From assembly GCA_021789595.1 (NCBI GenBank), contig JAJYJJ010000001.1, positions 62,001 to 126,000 of the forward strand: DNA of 64,000 bases, written 5' to 3'. This stretch comes from Nitrospirota bacterium (GTDB lineage: Bacteria; Nitrospirota; Thermodesulfovibrionia; UBA6902; JAJYJJ01). A program made the translations under genes and the position numbers. This document shows, piece by piece, positions 7,134 through 14,800 of this stretch. Every line of letters starts with the position of its first letter. The stretch's first letter is position 1. The notes beneath the pieces were generated by a model. The model saw only the letters and a list, made by a program, of their open reading frames with translations, was not told the DNA's origin and ran no database searches.

Positions 7134-9056
7134 CTACTCGTATAATTCTGACAGACTCTTTTTGAACCTTCGTCCATAGGCCTTTGTTTCAATCCTGTCG
7201 TCACAGATAATCACTCTCCCGCTGTCAGTCTTTGCCCTTATCAATCTCCCAAATCCCTGTTTGAATTTGAGTATTGCCCTTGGAAGCGAATATTCATAAA
7301 ATGGATTTCCGCCATTTTTCTCAATGTCCTCTGTCCTTGCCTGGACTATCGGCTCTGTTGGAACCTCAAAGGGCAATTTTGTGATGATGAGGCACTTCAG
7401 GGAATCTCCCTTGACATCAACGCCTTCCCAGAATGAGTCAAGGCCAAATATGACAGTGTTTTCACTCTCCCTCATGGTCTCAACCATCACCCTCTTTGAC
7501 GATTCCCCCTGAATCATGGGATTAAGAGCGATTTCCGAGAGTCTTTCATGTGTAAGTCCCCATGTCTTATTCATCACCTCTTTTGAGGTGAAGAGCACAA
7601 GAATCCCTCCATCCTTCCTTGATGCCTCCTCAATGATTACTTCAGCGAGCCTTTCTGATCCGTCCTCACGCTGTAAATTTATCCCCTGTTTGACTTCAAC
7701 CGTTACCTGTCTTGTCAAATCAAAGGGGGAGGGGACTGTTATCCTTTCAGCATATTTAAATCCGAGTGTATCCTCTATAAACCTAAAATCTCCGGAGACA
7801 GAGAGCGTGGCAGATGTCAGTATGACTGACCTGTATTCTGGAACTATATTGCTCATTACAAAGTCTCTCGGATAAATTGGCGCCATTCTCAGGGCGATCC
7901 TATTTTCTTCTATCTCTGCCCATCTAACAAAATCATCCATCCCCTCTGCGAATGCCTCCAGACCATCAGCGGATGACCTGAGTTTAATTATTGACGCTTT
8001 GAGTTCTACTTCCTCGTCCTCCTGAAAAAGTCCCATGACCGATGTCCTTATGTTTTCTATAAGCGACCTTATAGATGCTGAAAGAGTATCTAAAATATCC
8101 TTCAAAGCAAAAGTGCCTTTTATGGTCTCCCTGTTGTTCAATTCATTTTTTACCTTTAGCCACAAAAAGTCCATTTCCGTTCTCAATAACTCAACAACCA
8201 GAAAGAGGTGAGGAGATTTGGAGAGAAGCCCTTTATATCTTCCCTTTTCATCCAGCCTCAGGAGCCTGTTCAGGATATGTTCAAAACCCCTTTTGGAAAT
8301 ATTTACCCCTATCAGCACGGAGAGGACACTGTCTAGTGCATGCCCTTCATCTATGATTAAGACATCCGTCTGCGGCAGTATCTTAGAATCTTCTGAAAGC
8401 ATGGCATTAATACCGAGCAGGGCATGATTTGCCACAACAATCTGTGCCTTTTCCCATTTCTGCCTTGCCTTAAAATAGAAGCATTGACCGAAATAACTGC
8501 ATTTCTTGCCCTTGCATGCATCGGAATCCGAGTACACCTCATTCCATATGGAAGACCTTTTGCGGTAATCTTCCATATCGCCTGTATCGGTTGTTGATGC
8601 CCATCTAAGCAGATCTCTATATTCCTGTGCCTCACTGTCATTATCCGGCGTGAATGCATTAAGCCGTCTTATGCAGAGGTAATTGCCTCTGCCCTTCGCA
8701 ATGGCATAATCAAATTCTTTCAAGGCGGAGAGAAACCCCAGGTCCTTTGAGACAAGCTGTTCCTGGAGGTTTATTGTCCTTGTGGAAACAATTGCCCGTT
8801 TCCCTGAAAGTATTACGGGAATCAGATAGGCAAAGGTTTTGCCTGTTCCTGTACCTGCCTCTGCCATGAGTATTCCACCATCTTCTATTGTCTTTGAGCA
8901 TGCATGTAACATCTCTATCTGCGCTGCTCTGGGTTCATAGTCTCTCATTGCCCCGGCCACAGATCCTTTAAGAAACTCTGATGAAAGTTGCAATAGCTCT
9001 GTGCTCATATATTTATCATTGTAACCAATATCATGAGATAAAAGTGCAGTTTTCAT
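7134..9056 (-). CDS. dinG: DinG/YoaA-type (XPD-like) ATP-dependent helicase
   Basis: A 640-residue superfamily 2 helicase. Walker A is AEAGTGTGKTFAYLIP (about residues 65-80). The iron-sulfur region has Cys in NYLCIRRL, then SDACKGKKCSYFGQCFYF, four ligands as in XPD/DinG. Walker B is DVLIIDEGHAL (DEGH box). C-terminal motifs VILTSATL, FGLDSFWEGVDVKGDSL and QGFGRLIRAKTDSGRVIICDDR (motif VI) complete the enzyme. It unwinds 5'-3' damaged or R-loop DNA in repair. An AGGAG precedes the ATG at 9056. It sits 36 bases downstream of comDE on the same strand and may be read through from that operon. The proximity to the CRISPR array is discussed under rejected ideas. Confidence 0.92.
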   Translation of the reverse strand: MKTALLSHDIGYNDKYMSTELLQLSSEFLKGSVAGAMRDYEPRAAQIEMLHACSKTIEDGGILMAEAGTGTGKTFAYLIPVILSGKRAIVSTRTINLQEQLVSKDLGFLSALKEFDYAIAKGRGNYLCIRRLNAFTPDNDSEAQEYRDLLRWASTTDTGDMEDYRKRSSIWNEVYSDSDACKGKKCSYFGQCFYFKARQKWEKAQIVVANHALLGINAMLSEDSKILPQTDVLIIDEGHALDSVLSVLIGVNISKRGFEHILNRLLRLDEKGRYKGLLSKSPHLFLVVELLRTEMDFLWLKVKNELNNRETIKGTFALKDILDTLSASIRSLIENIRTSVMGLFQEDEEVELKASIIKLRSSADGLEAFAEGMDDFVRWAEIEENRIALRMAPIYPRDFVMSNIVPEYRSVILTSATLSVSGDFRFIEDTLGFKYAERITVPSPFDLTRQVTVEVKQGINLQREDGSERLAEVIIEEASRKDGGILVLFTSKEVMNKTWGLTHERLSEIALNPMIQGESSKRVMVETMRESENTVIFGLDSFWEGVDVKGDSLKCLIITKLPFEVPTEPIVQARTEDIEKNGGNPFYEYSLPRAILKFKQGFGRLIRAKTDSGRVIICDDRIETKAYGRRFKKSLSELYE

Positions 9057-9092
9057 TAATAGATTCTCCTATTCTTCCTTCCTGAAAGACAC

Positions 9093-10235
9093 CTATCTCA
9101 GAAAATCCTGCACCTGCTTTTTTATCTTGAGGTGATGTAGGGGGATATTCGGCACATCTTTATTCCCGGGGACGGCGAGGGCATGGATAAATCTTAGTCC
9201 CTTACACGGATTTTTCATGACATCAATTAACTGTTTCTTGCCTGCCACTTTAATTGTGTCTTTTATACCGAAACCCTTTGCCACAAGCTCAAGATCTACG
9301 CATGAGGCGGTAAGTGTAGGCTGGTCTCCTGTTGAGCCGTAGGAACCATTATCTATTGCAATAATTGTCAGATTCTCTGGCGCAAGATAGGCAGCAGTTG
9401 CAAGGCAACCAGGATTCATTAAAAGGCTGCCGTCGCCATCTATAACAATAACCTGCTTATTTGATGTAAGCGATATCCCGAGGCCGATCGGGGTTGCCAT
9501 ACCCATACTTCCGAGCATGTAAAAATTGGAAGGCTGATGTTTTATGTAAAAAAGCTCCTTTGATGGGAATCCAAGATTGCATACGACAACCTTTGAATCA
9601 AGATAAGGTGCAATAATATCCAGAATTTCATAACGGGTAAATCTCCGGGGAGATGCACGATGTATGATGCCAGATGCACGATCAGTTTTTATATCCAGCA
9701 TCCAGCATCCTGTATCCTGTATCACGACTTCTGAATCTTCCCATATTGCAGGACTGAGCAAGAACGCATGTATCTTGTTTTTCCTGTAAACATCGGGAAG
9801 TTTCGCCTCTATAACCTTAAAATCATCCTTTGTACTGATAATCGAACATGGTATGCCTGCTCCTCTAAGAACCCCTGGAAGCCTCTTGCCCATAGGCACC
9901 TGAGCTTCAATCCCTTCTTTATATACCCCCCTATGGCTTACAAAGACAGCAAGCGGCAATTTATAGAATCCAGTAAGGGACAGTAGGGCGTTTATCATAT
10001 TGCCAACACCTGAGCTCTGGACGAACATGGCAGGTCTTCTGCCCCCGAGTGCAGCACCGGCACATATGCCAACACCTTCCTCCTCTCTTGTTAAAGGGAT
10101 ATGATATAGGGGTCTATGGCCATATGCCCCTATAATTAATTCGAGGAGGTTTTTAATCTTCTCGCAGGGCAGAGAGCAGACAAAATCTATATCTCTTTTA
10201 AGAATCTCTATTAACTCTTCTTCAGGGTATGGCAC
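9093..10235 (-). CDS. comDE: Sulfopyruvate decarboxylase, fused alpha and beta chains (coenzyme M biosynthesis)
   Basis: A 380-residue thiamin-diphosphate enzyme joining a ComD-like half (about 1-170; TREEEGVGICAGAALGGRRP with the catalytic Glu, then QSSGVGNMINALLSL) to a ComE-like half (about 197-380; GSMGMATPIGLGISL, then VIVIDGDGSLLMNPG with the cofactor-binding GDG at 267-269 and AIDNGSYGSTGDQ). It converts sulfopyruvate to sulfoacetaldehyde on the way to coenzyme M. Methanosarcina-type ComDE has the same fused order. The linker (about 172-196) is encoded by repeat-like DNA (see findings). The start overlaps the end of the cysteate synthase gene by 25 bases. A phosphonopyruvate decarboxylase is the main alternative, but the partner gene argues for sulfopyruvate. 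Confidence 0.85.
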   Translation of the reverse strand: MPYPEEELIEILKRDIDFVCSLPCEKIKNLLELIIGAYGHRPLYHIPLTREEEGVGICAGAALGGRRPAMFVQSSGVGNMINALLSLTGFYKLPLAVFVSHRGVYKEGIEAQVPMGKRLPGVLRGAGIPCSIISTKDDFKVIEAKLPDVYRKNKIHAFLLSPAIWEDSEVVIQDTGCWMLDIKTDRASGIIHRASPRRFTRYEILDIIAPYLDSKVVVCNLGFPSKELFYIKHQPSNFYMLGSMGMATPIGLGISLTSNKQVIVIDGDGSLLMNPGCLATAAYLAPENLTIIAIDNGSYGSTGDQPTLTASCVDLELVAKGFGIKDTIKVAGKKQLIDVMKNPCKGLRFIHALAVPGNKDVPNIPLHHLKIKKQVQDFLR

Positions 10236-11467
10236 AGCAGAGTTTCTATCTCCTTCTCTGAAATATTTTTTGACACAACAATGGGTTTGACTTCATAAGT
10301 CATAACATCCATCTTCAGCCTCTCTTCGCCTCCTCCTGTGATGTTAAGCAATATGGTATCGTCCTTCTGAACTATTCCATCGTTAATACTATTTACAAGT
10401 GCAGCCACTGCAACACCAGCAGCAGGAACAATATCAATCCCTTCTGTCTCTTTGAACAGATCCATTGCAGAGTAGACATCTTCATTTCTGACACCGTACA
10501 TCCTGCCACCAGTATCTATGAGTGCATCATATACCCCACCCTTAACAGAATAGGCAGGATAACGGTTTGACAGGACACGCGTTGTTATTAATCCTATAAG
10601 TTCGGGCCTCAGATCTTCAAGGAAAAGTTCCCTGCTTCCCTTCTGCCATGCCTTGACCATCGGCGCAAAGGGTAGATTCTGAGCAAGGTGAAGGGCTGGC
10701 AATCTATCGCCAAATCTGCCGTCTTTCAAAAACCTCTCGGCCATCTCCCATACAGCTATTGCTCCTGTTCCACTGCCAACAGCCTGGAAATAGTGTTCGG
10801 GGAGTCTCCCCATCTTTGATACTGCTTCAAGCAATACAACGCCAAGTCCGTCTCTCTTGGCTATGTTTTTCACGCCGCCTTCAAATGGTATTTCAAGGGC
10901 TAATGATATTGTCCTTGCCACATCAATAGAATCTGAATAATCGCCGTCGGCTAATGCTATGGTAGGTATTATTGATGAGCCCTCAAGATACCACATATCT
11001 ATAAGACACATATGCGGCACTACAATGACAACCGGGAACCCTGATATAGAAGAGAGATGGGAGAATGCCCTAGCAGTATTTCCAGCAGAGGCCACAATCA
11101 GCCCATTCATGCGGTTTTCCATTGCATTCTGTAGCACAACTGCTGCCTCAAACTCCTTAAATGTGCATGTCTGAAGTGACGCTTCCATCTCTGGCCAGTA
11201 CCCATTAAATGCAATGTAAAGGTTTTCAAGGCCGAGGCGTTCAGAGATACCTCTGGATTTATAAACCACAGGGCCTGACTGATAAAATTTATGGGTATGA
11301 ACCGGCAGCCAGTTAAACCTCCAGACGCCTTCAGCCTTTGTCTCGGTAAAAAGTCTATCCTTATAGTCTGTTACAAGGAGCGCATCCTTGCAGTGGCCGC
11401 AGAAGGCACAGTGTACCTCCTTTAATTCCTTTCCACAGTTTCTGCATCTTATGCTGAAATGACTCAT
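10211..11467 (-). CDS. Cysteate synthase-like PLP enzyme (threonine synthase superfamily)
   Basis: This 418-residue PLP enzyme has an N-terminal zinc ribbon (Cys8, Cys11, Cys20, Cys23/26) and a fold II lyase core. The Schiff-base lysine is probably Lys104 in SLQTCTFKEFEAAV, where ordinary threonine synthases read SFKDRG. The phosphate loop is NITGGGEERLK near the C-terminus. Cysteate synthase of Methanosarcina (about 416 residues) makes L-cysteate from O-phosphoserine and sulfite, the first step of its coenzyme M route. The TFKExEA motif, length and overlap with the comDE gene favour cysteate synthase over threonine synthase. Sulfite supply may come from the TauE/DsrE region at 25-32 kb. Substrate assignment is by context and motif, not proven. 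Confidence 0.78.
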   Translation of the reverse strand: MSHFSIRCRNCGKELKEVHCAFCGHCKDALLVTDYKDRLFTETKAEGVWRFNWLPVHTHKFYQSGPVVYKSRGISERLGLENLYIAFNGYWPEMEASLQTCTFKEFEAAVVLQNAMENRMNGLIVASAGNTARAFSHLSSISGFPVVIVVPHMCLIDMWYLEGSSIIPTIALADGDYSDSIDVARTISLALEIPFEGGVKNIAKRDGLGVVLLEAVSKMGRLPEHYFQAVGSGTGAIAVWEMAERFLKDGRFGDRLPALHLAQNLPFAPMVKAWQKGSRELFLEDLRPELIGLITTRVLSNRYPAYSVKGGVYDALIDTGGRMYGVRNEDVYSAMDLFKETEGIDIVPAAGVAVAALVNSINDGIVQKDDTILLNITGGGEERLKMDVMTYEVKPIVVSKNISEKEIETLLCHTLKKS

Positions 11468-11476
11468 ATTACCTCC

Positions 11477-12682
11477 TCAAATCAGGCTTCCAACCAGCTC
11501 CATAATATCCACAATTCTTATCTGTTTATCATAGTCTACCATGGCCTCATTCACCTTCGAATAGCATGCAGGACAGCTTAGAATAAGCTTCTCTGCCTTC
11601 TTCTTTACAGCCTCGTCAATTGTTAATCTTCCCATAGCAATAGCATTTTCATGAAAGACCTTTCTTGCAGCGCCGCCTGCACCGCAGCACCGTGAGTTGA
11701 GGCCGTGTCTTTCAAACTCCAGTAGTTCAACGCCAGGTATACTTCTGAGGACGATCCTCGGCTCATCTATCACACCAACCCCCCTGCTTAGATAGCATGG
11801 GTCATGGTAGATAATCCTCTCCTTCAATTCTTTTTTAAACCTTAACCTGCCCTGCCTTATCGCGTCTGCAACAAACTGGGTGATGTGCCTTATCTTAAAG
11901 GGCAGTTGTTGCCCATAGAACAATGGCCAGTCCCTTGACATAATATTTACACAGCATGGGCATGAACACAAGAGTAACCTGACACCCCTTGCCCTGTATG
12001 CATTGACAAGCCTTTTGGTCAGGTCCTCAAGCATATCATGCTGGCCTGTGATGAACAGCGGAAATCCGCAGCATACCTCTTCTTCAGGGGGAAGCATTGT
12101 AAATGGCTCACCAATTGCATTAAGCACGAGCACATCACCCCTTACCATTGGCTGTGCCTCATACGCGCCTGTGCATCCAGCATAGTATGCAATATCTGAT
12201 CTTTCCGAAACCATTACGCCTTCAGGAAACCAGGGGCTATATCTCTGCTCAGGCGGTTTATCGTATATGTTCCCTGTCCTCTCTATTGCCTTTGGAAGGT
12301 TTGCCTGTGGACCAATCGGGGCAAGCCCCCTTCTTACCATCTCCTTCCTCAACATAGGCCAGAGCCTCTGTGTGAAGATGCCTACAGTGCAGTTCTGGCC
12401 ACATGCGCCGCATGTAGTGCATTCATAGACGGCCTTTGTAAAATCCTCAAGAAGTTTCTTGTCTATATCCCTCGGACCAAACAGCCTGGCCTTAAGCCCG
12501 TCGGTAGCCTTTATGAACTCCCTGAACATCCTTATCTTCTCCGGGGGTGAGATGGCAGGTCTGCCTGTCACATCCTGGACCGGACAATGCTTTAGGCATT
12601 CGCTGCATCGGGTGCATGAATCAAGCTCTATCAACTGAAGCTTTGAGAGGCAGCCTGTGAAGTCTTTTTCATCAGCCTTCAT
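11477..12682 (-). CDS. HdrD-like heterodisulfide reductase catalytic subunit
   Basis: A 401-residue iron-sulfur protein. Two [4Fe-4S] motifs come first, CTRCSECLKHCP (about 23-34) and CTTCGACGQNC (about 88-98). Two CCG domains follow: AGCTGAY, VCCGFPL and CSCPCC make the first; HDPCYLSRGVG, SRCCGAGGA and SCPACYSK the second. This is the HdrD/GlpC/DsrK architecture; in methanogens HdrD reduces the CoM-S-S-CoB disulfide using electrons from HdrE. The start overlaps the end of the membrane partner by 11 bases. With coenzyme M genes directly downstream, a thiol/disulfide substrate is plausible. DsrK-like or lactate-oxidase-type roles remain possible. Confidence 0.82.
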   Translation of the reverse strand: MKADEKDFTGCLSKLQLIELDSCTRCSECLKHCPVQDVTGRPAISPPEKIRMFREFIKATDGLKARLFGPRDIDKKLLEDFTKAVYECTTCGACGQNCTVGIFTQRLWPMLRKEMVRRGLAPIGPQANLPKAIERTGNIYDKPPEQRYSPWFPEGVMVSERSDIAYYAGCTGAYEAQPMVRGDVLVLNAIGEPFTMLPPEEEVCCGFPLFITGQHDMLEDLTKRLVNAYRARGVRLLLCSCPCCVNIMSRDWPLFYGQQLPFKIRHITQFVADAIRQGRLRFKKELKERIIYHDPCYLSRGVGVIDEPRIVLRSIPGVELLEFERHGLNSRCCGAGGAARKVFHENAIAMGRLTIDEAVKKKAEKLILSCPACYSKVNEAMVDYDKQIRIVDIMELVGSLI

Positions 12683-13487
12683 GTAATATGCCTCTAAGTT
12701 TTTCGTTATGTTTTATTGCCGCAGATGTTACTATCTGTGCAGAAAACATATGGAATTGCTTTGAGAAAGGTATATAGGCGATAAATGATAAGGCTGATGC
12801 TGCATGAGACAGCCAAACAAGCCGGTGTGCCAGGATATAAGATGAGGCGATTCCCCCAAAGACAGCCTCGAATACCCTTGCGAAAAGATACCCTACAGGA
12901 GACCAGTCCATTGATGGAGGACGAAAATATGCCAGCCTGAGCCCCTCTGTGCTGAAACCCGTAATGATTATGAGGAGCAAAAGGCAGAGTATGACAGCAT
13001 CGTCCATAGAGGAAACAATATTTTCTGATCTGAAAACATATCTCCTGCCAAGGTAAAAGATTATGCAGATTCCAAGGAGGGCTCCTGCGATGTCAAGTAT
13101 CATAGAATAAACAAGATAGGCCATGCCATTTAAAAAATTCAGACGGAGGTCATAGTCTAAAGACAATATGACTGTGCCCATAAAAAGGGTAAGGAAACTC
13201 CATATTGTAATTACGAGCACGACGCCCCTCACCCTGCTCTTTTCAAAGACCCTTTTTGCAAAAAAGCATTCCTTTGAAAAGAGACCTTTGAGGCTCATCC
13301 TGGCAAGCTCAATGCCCCTCATGCCATAGACGATGTCATCAGGATTATCCTTCCCCCTGAGCCACACCGAGAACTTCACCCAGATGCCTGAAATAAAAAG
13401 CCCGGATGCAAGGACAGCAGATGCATAAAATACTGTTCTAAAAACTCCTGGGATGTTCCAGAAGACCTCTCTGGTTACATGGGTCAT
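12672..13487 (-). CDS. HdrE/DsrM-like membrane cytochrome b subunit
   Basis: A 271-residue NarI-superfamily membrane protein with about five or six transmembrane segments. The C-terminal signature HRLVWLSHAASALSFIAY followed by PFSKQFHMF carries the histidines that ligate b-type hemes in HdrE, DsrM and NarI. It would pass electrons between the quinone pool and the HdrD-like protein on the cytoplasmic side. Coupling to hdrD (11-base overlap) matches the hdrED pair of Methanosarcina and the dsrMK pair of sulfate reducers. The N-terminal 80 residues contain a soluble loop before the cytochrome region. Confidence 0.8.
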   Translation of the reverse strand: MTHVTREVFWNIPGVFRTVFYASAVLASGLFISGIWVKFSVWLRGKDNPDDIVYGMRGIELARMSLKGLFSKECFFAKRVFEKSRVRGVVLVITIWSFLTLFMGTVILSLDYDLRLNFLNGMAYLVYSMILDIAGALLGICIIFYLGRRYVFRSENIVSSMDDAVILCLLLLIIITGFSTEGLRLAYFRPPSMDWSPVGYLFARVFEAVFGGIASSYILAHRLVWLSHAASALSFIAYIPFSKQFHMFSAQIVTSAAIKHNEKLRGILHEG

Positions 13488-13495
13488 TGATCCCC

Positions 13496-14434
13496 TTATG
13501 TCATCATAAAAGGACTCTTCATCTGTTCATTCCTCTGCGCCGATTTCACTGTATTTTCAAGGAGCATTGCTATAGTCACAGGGCCAACACCGCCAGGCAC
13601 AGGCGTGATGAAGGATGCCTTTTCCCCAACTGATTCAAAATCTACATCGCCCACAATACTTCCATCTTCAAGTATATTAATACCTATATCCACAACCACT
13701 GCACCCTCTTTGACCATATCTGCCTTTATCAGTCCCTTTACCCCTGTTGCCGAACACAGGATGTCTGCCTGGCGTGTAAAGAAACTCAGGTCGCGGGTCT
13801 CCCTGTGGCAGACAGTAACCGTTGCCTCTTTTGCAAGGAGCATCATAGAAAGAGGCTTGCCAACAGCAAGGCTCTTTCCAACAACTACGGCATTTTTGCC
13901 TTTTATTTCCACCCCGTAAAACTCAAGAAGCCTTATAACCCCATAGGGCGTGCATGGGAGAAAACTTGAAAGCCTTGGCATAAACCCTCTGTTGTTAAGA
14001 ACCTTGAGATTGTCATGGAATATCTGAAATGTGGATTCGTCGGCAGCAAGGCGTCCAATAGAGATAGAGCCGAGCCCATCTACATCCTTTTCAGGAGAAA
14101 TAGTATTTACAACCCTTCTTGCATTTATTCTTGGTGGCAGGGGAAAGAGGATCAAAAGACCGTGTATCCGCTCATCATGGTTAACAGAATATACAACATT
14201 AAGAATCTCATTGGCGGAGGCTGTTGCAGGCAATCTGTATTCATATGCGTTTATGGCGACCTTTTTGCATGATTTTAAGGTTGCCAGAAAATATTGTTTT
14301 GAAGCCAGATTATCGCCAACAAGCACTATGGCAAGACCGACATCGATACCAAACCTTTTTAAACCTTCAACATTCTTTCTGACCTCCGCCTTGATCTCAT
14401 CGGCAAGTCTTTTACCATCCATTATGGTAGCCAT
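13496..14434 (-). CDS. folD: FolD homologue lacking the cyclohydrolase Lys and Gln
   Basis: A 312-residue member of the methylene-tetrahydrofolate dehydrogenase/cyclohydrolase family. VGDNLASKQYF, PEKDVDGLG, PCTPYGVIRLLEF, VVGKSLAVGKPLSMMLL and PGGVGPVTIAML are all conserved. However, the catalytic lysine of the YxxxK motif is Thr52 (YFLAT), and the glutamine of the VQLPLP motif is Leu96 (LILFPLP). Those two residues are needed for the cyclohydrolase and for full activity in characterised FolD enzymes, while the NADP-binding half looks normal. It may be dehydrogenase-only or act on a modified pterin. It sits between the Hdr pair and the corrinoid activator, so it plausibly serves C1 flow from the MtrH-like protein. 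Confidence 0.88.
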   Translation of the reverse strand: MATIMDGKRLADEIKAEVRKNVEGLKRFGIDVGLAIVLVGDNLASKQYFLATLKSCKKVAINAYEYRLPATASANEILNVVYSVNHDERIHGLLILFPLPPRINARRVVNTISPEKDVDGLGSISIGRLAADESTFQIFHDNLKVLNNRGFMPRLSSFLPCTPYGVIRLLEFYGVEIKGKNAVVVGKSLAVGKPLSMMLLAKEATVTVCHRETRDLSFFTRQADILCSATGVKGLIKADMVKEGAVVVDIGINILEDGSIVGDVDFESVGEKASFITPVPGGVGPVTIAMLLENTVKSAQRNEQMKSPFMMT

Positions 14435-14466
14435 CGAATACCTCCAAGCTGTAACATGTCATCCCT

Positions 14467-14781
14467 TTATTTTGAGAATACTATACTAACATCTTTTGGA
14501 AGACACATGCCTGCCTCAACCTCAATGGCCTTTAGAATCCCTCCTGGCACAGGACAGGCAACATGTTTTAAATGTCTTGTTGCAGACCTGTACACAGGAT
14601 TGCTGAGATAGCCTGAGAATACAGCCATCATATCAAGGGTAGGGATATCTTCAAGCATTGCCTTTACCATCCTGCATTCTGTATCGAGTTCAACGGCAAA
14701 TGTCCGCTTCTCAAGTCTATTAACAGTAACTGTCACTGTATAACCGCATATGCCGGACTGAATGGTAACCTTCGTCATCAT
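14467..14781 (-). CDS. Small four-cysteine protein of a methyltransferase-cluster family
   Basis: A 104-residue soluble protein with four cysteines (in SGICGYTV, DTECRMV, HVACPVPGG and AGMCLPKD), no membrane segment and no signal. The arrangement resembles a small family (DUF6951, from memory) that recurs beside corrinoid methyltransferases and their activators; I have no function for it. It lies 19 bases downstream of the activator gene and 32 bases upstream of folD, clearly within the operon. The Cys pattern could hold a metal or an iron-sulfur cluster, perhaps to pass electrons to the corrinoid. Confidence 0.6.
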   Translation of the reverse strand: MMTKVTIQSGICGYTVTVTVNRLEKRTFAVELDTECRMVKAMLEDIPTLDMMAVFSGYLSNPVYRSATRHLKHVACPVPGGILKAIEVEAGMCLPKDVSIVFSK

Positions 14782-14800
14782 CCTTTGGCTGTCCCTCCTC

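Noticed and set aside
7134-9056. DinG gene beside the CRISPR array as a type IV CasDinG effector
   Set aside because: The protein has the full iron-sulfur DinG/YoaA architecture and housekeeping length, faces the opposite way to the cas genes, and no type IV Csf genes are present. It more likely belongs to the operon upstream of it.
9093-10235. Acetolactate synthase or phosphonopyruvate decarboxylase instead of ComDE
   Set aside because: Length is too short for acetolactate synthase. Phosphonopyruvate decarboxylase has a similar fold, but no phosphonate genes are nearby, and the overlapping cysteate synthase homologue favours sulfopyruvate.
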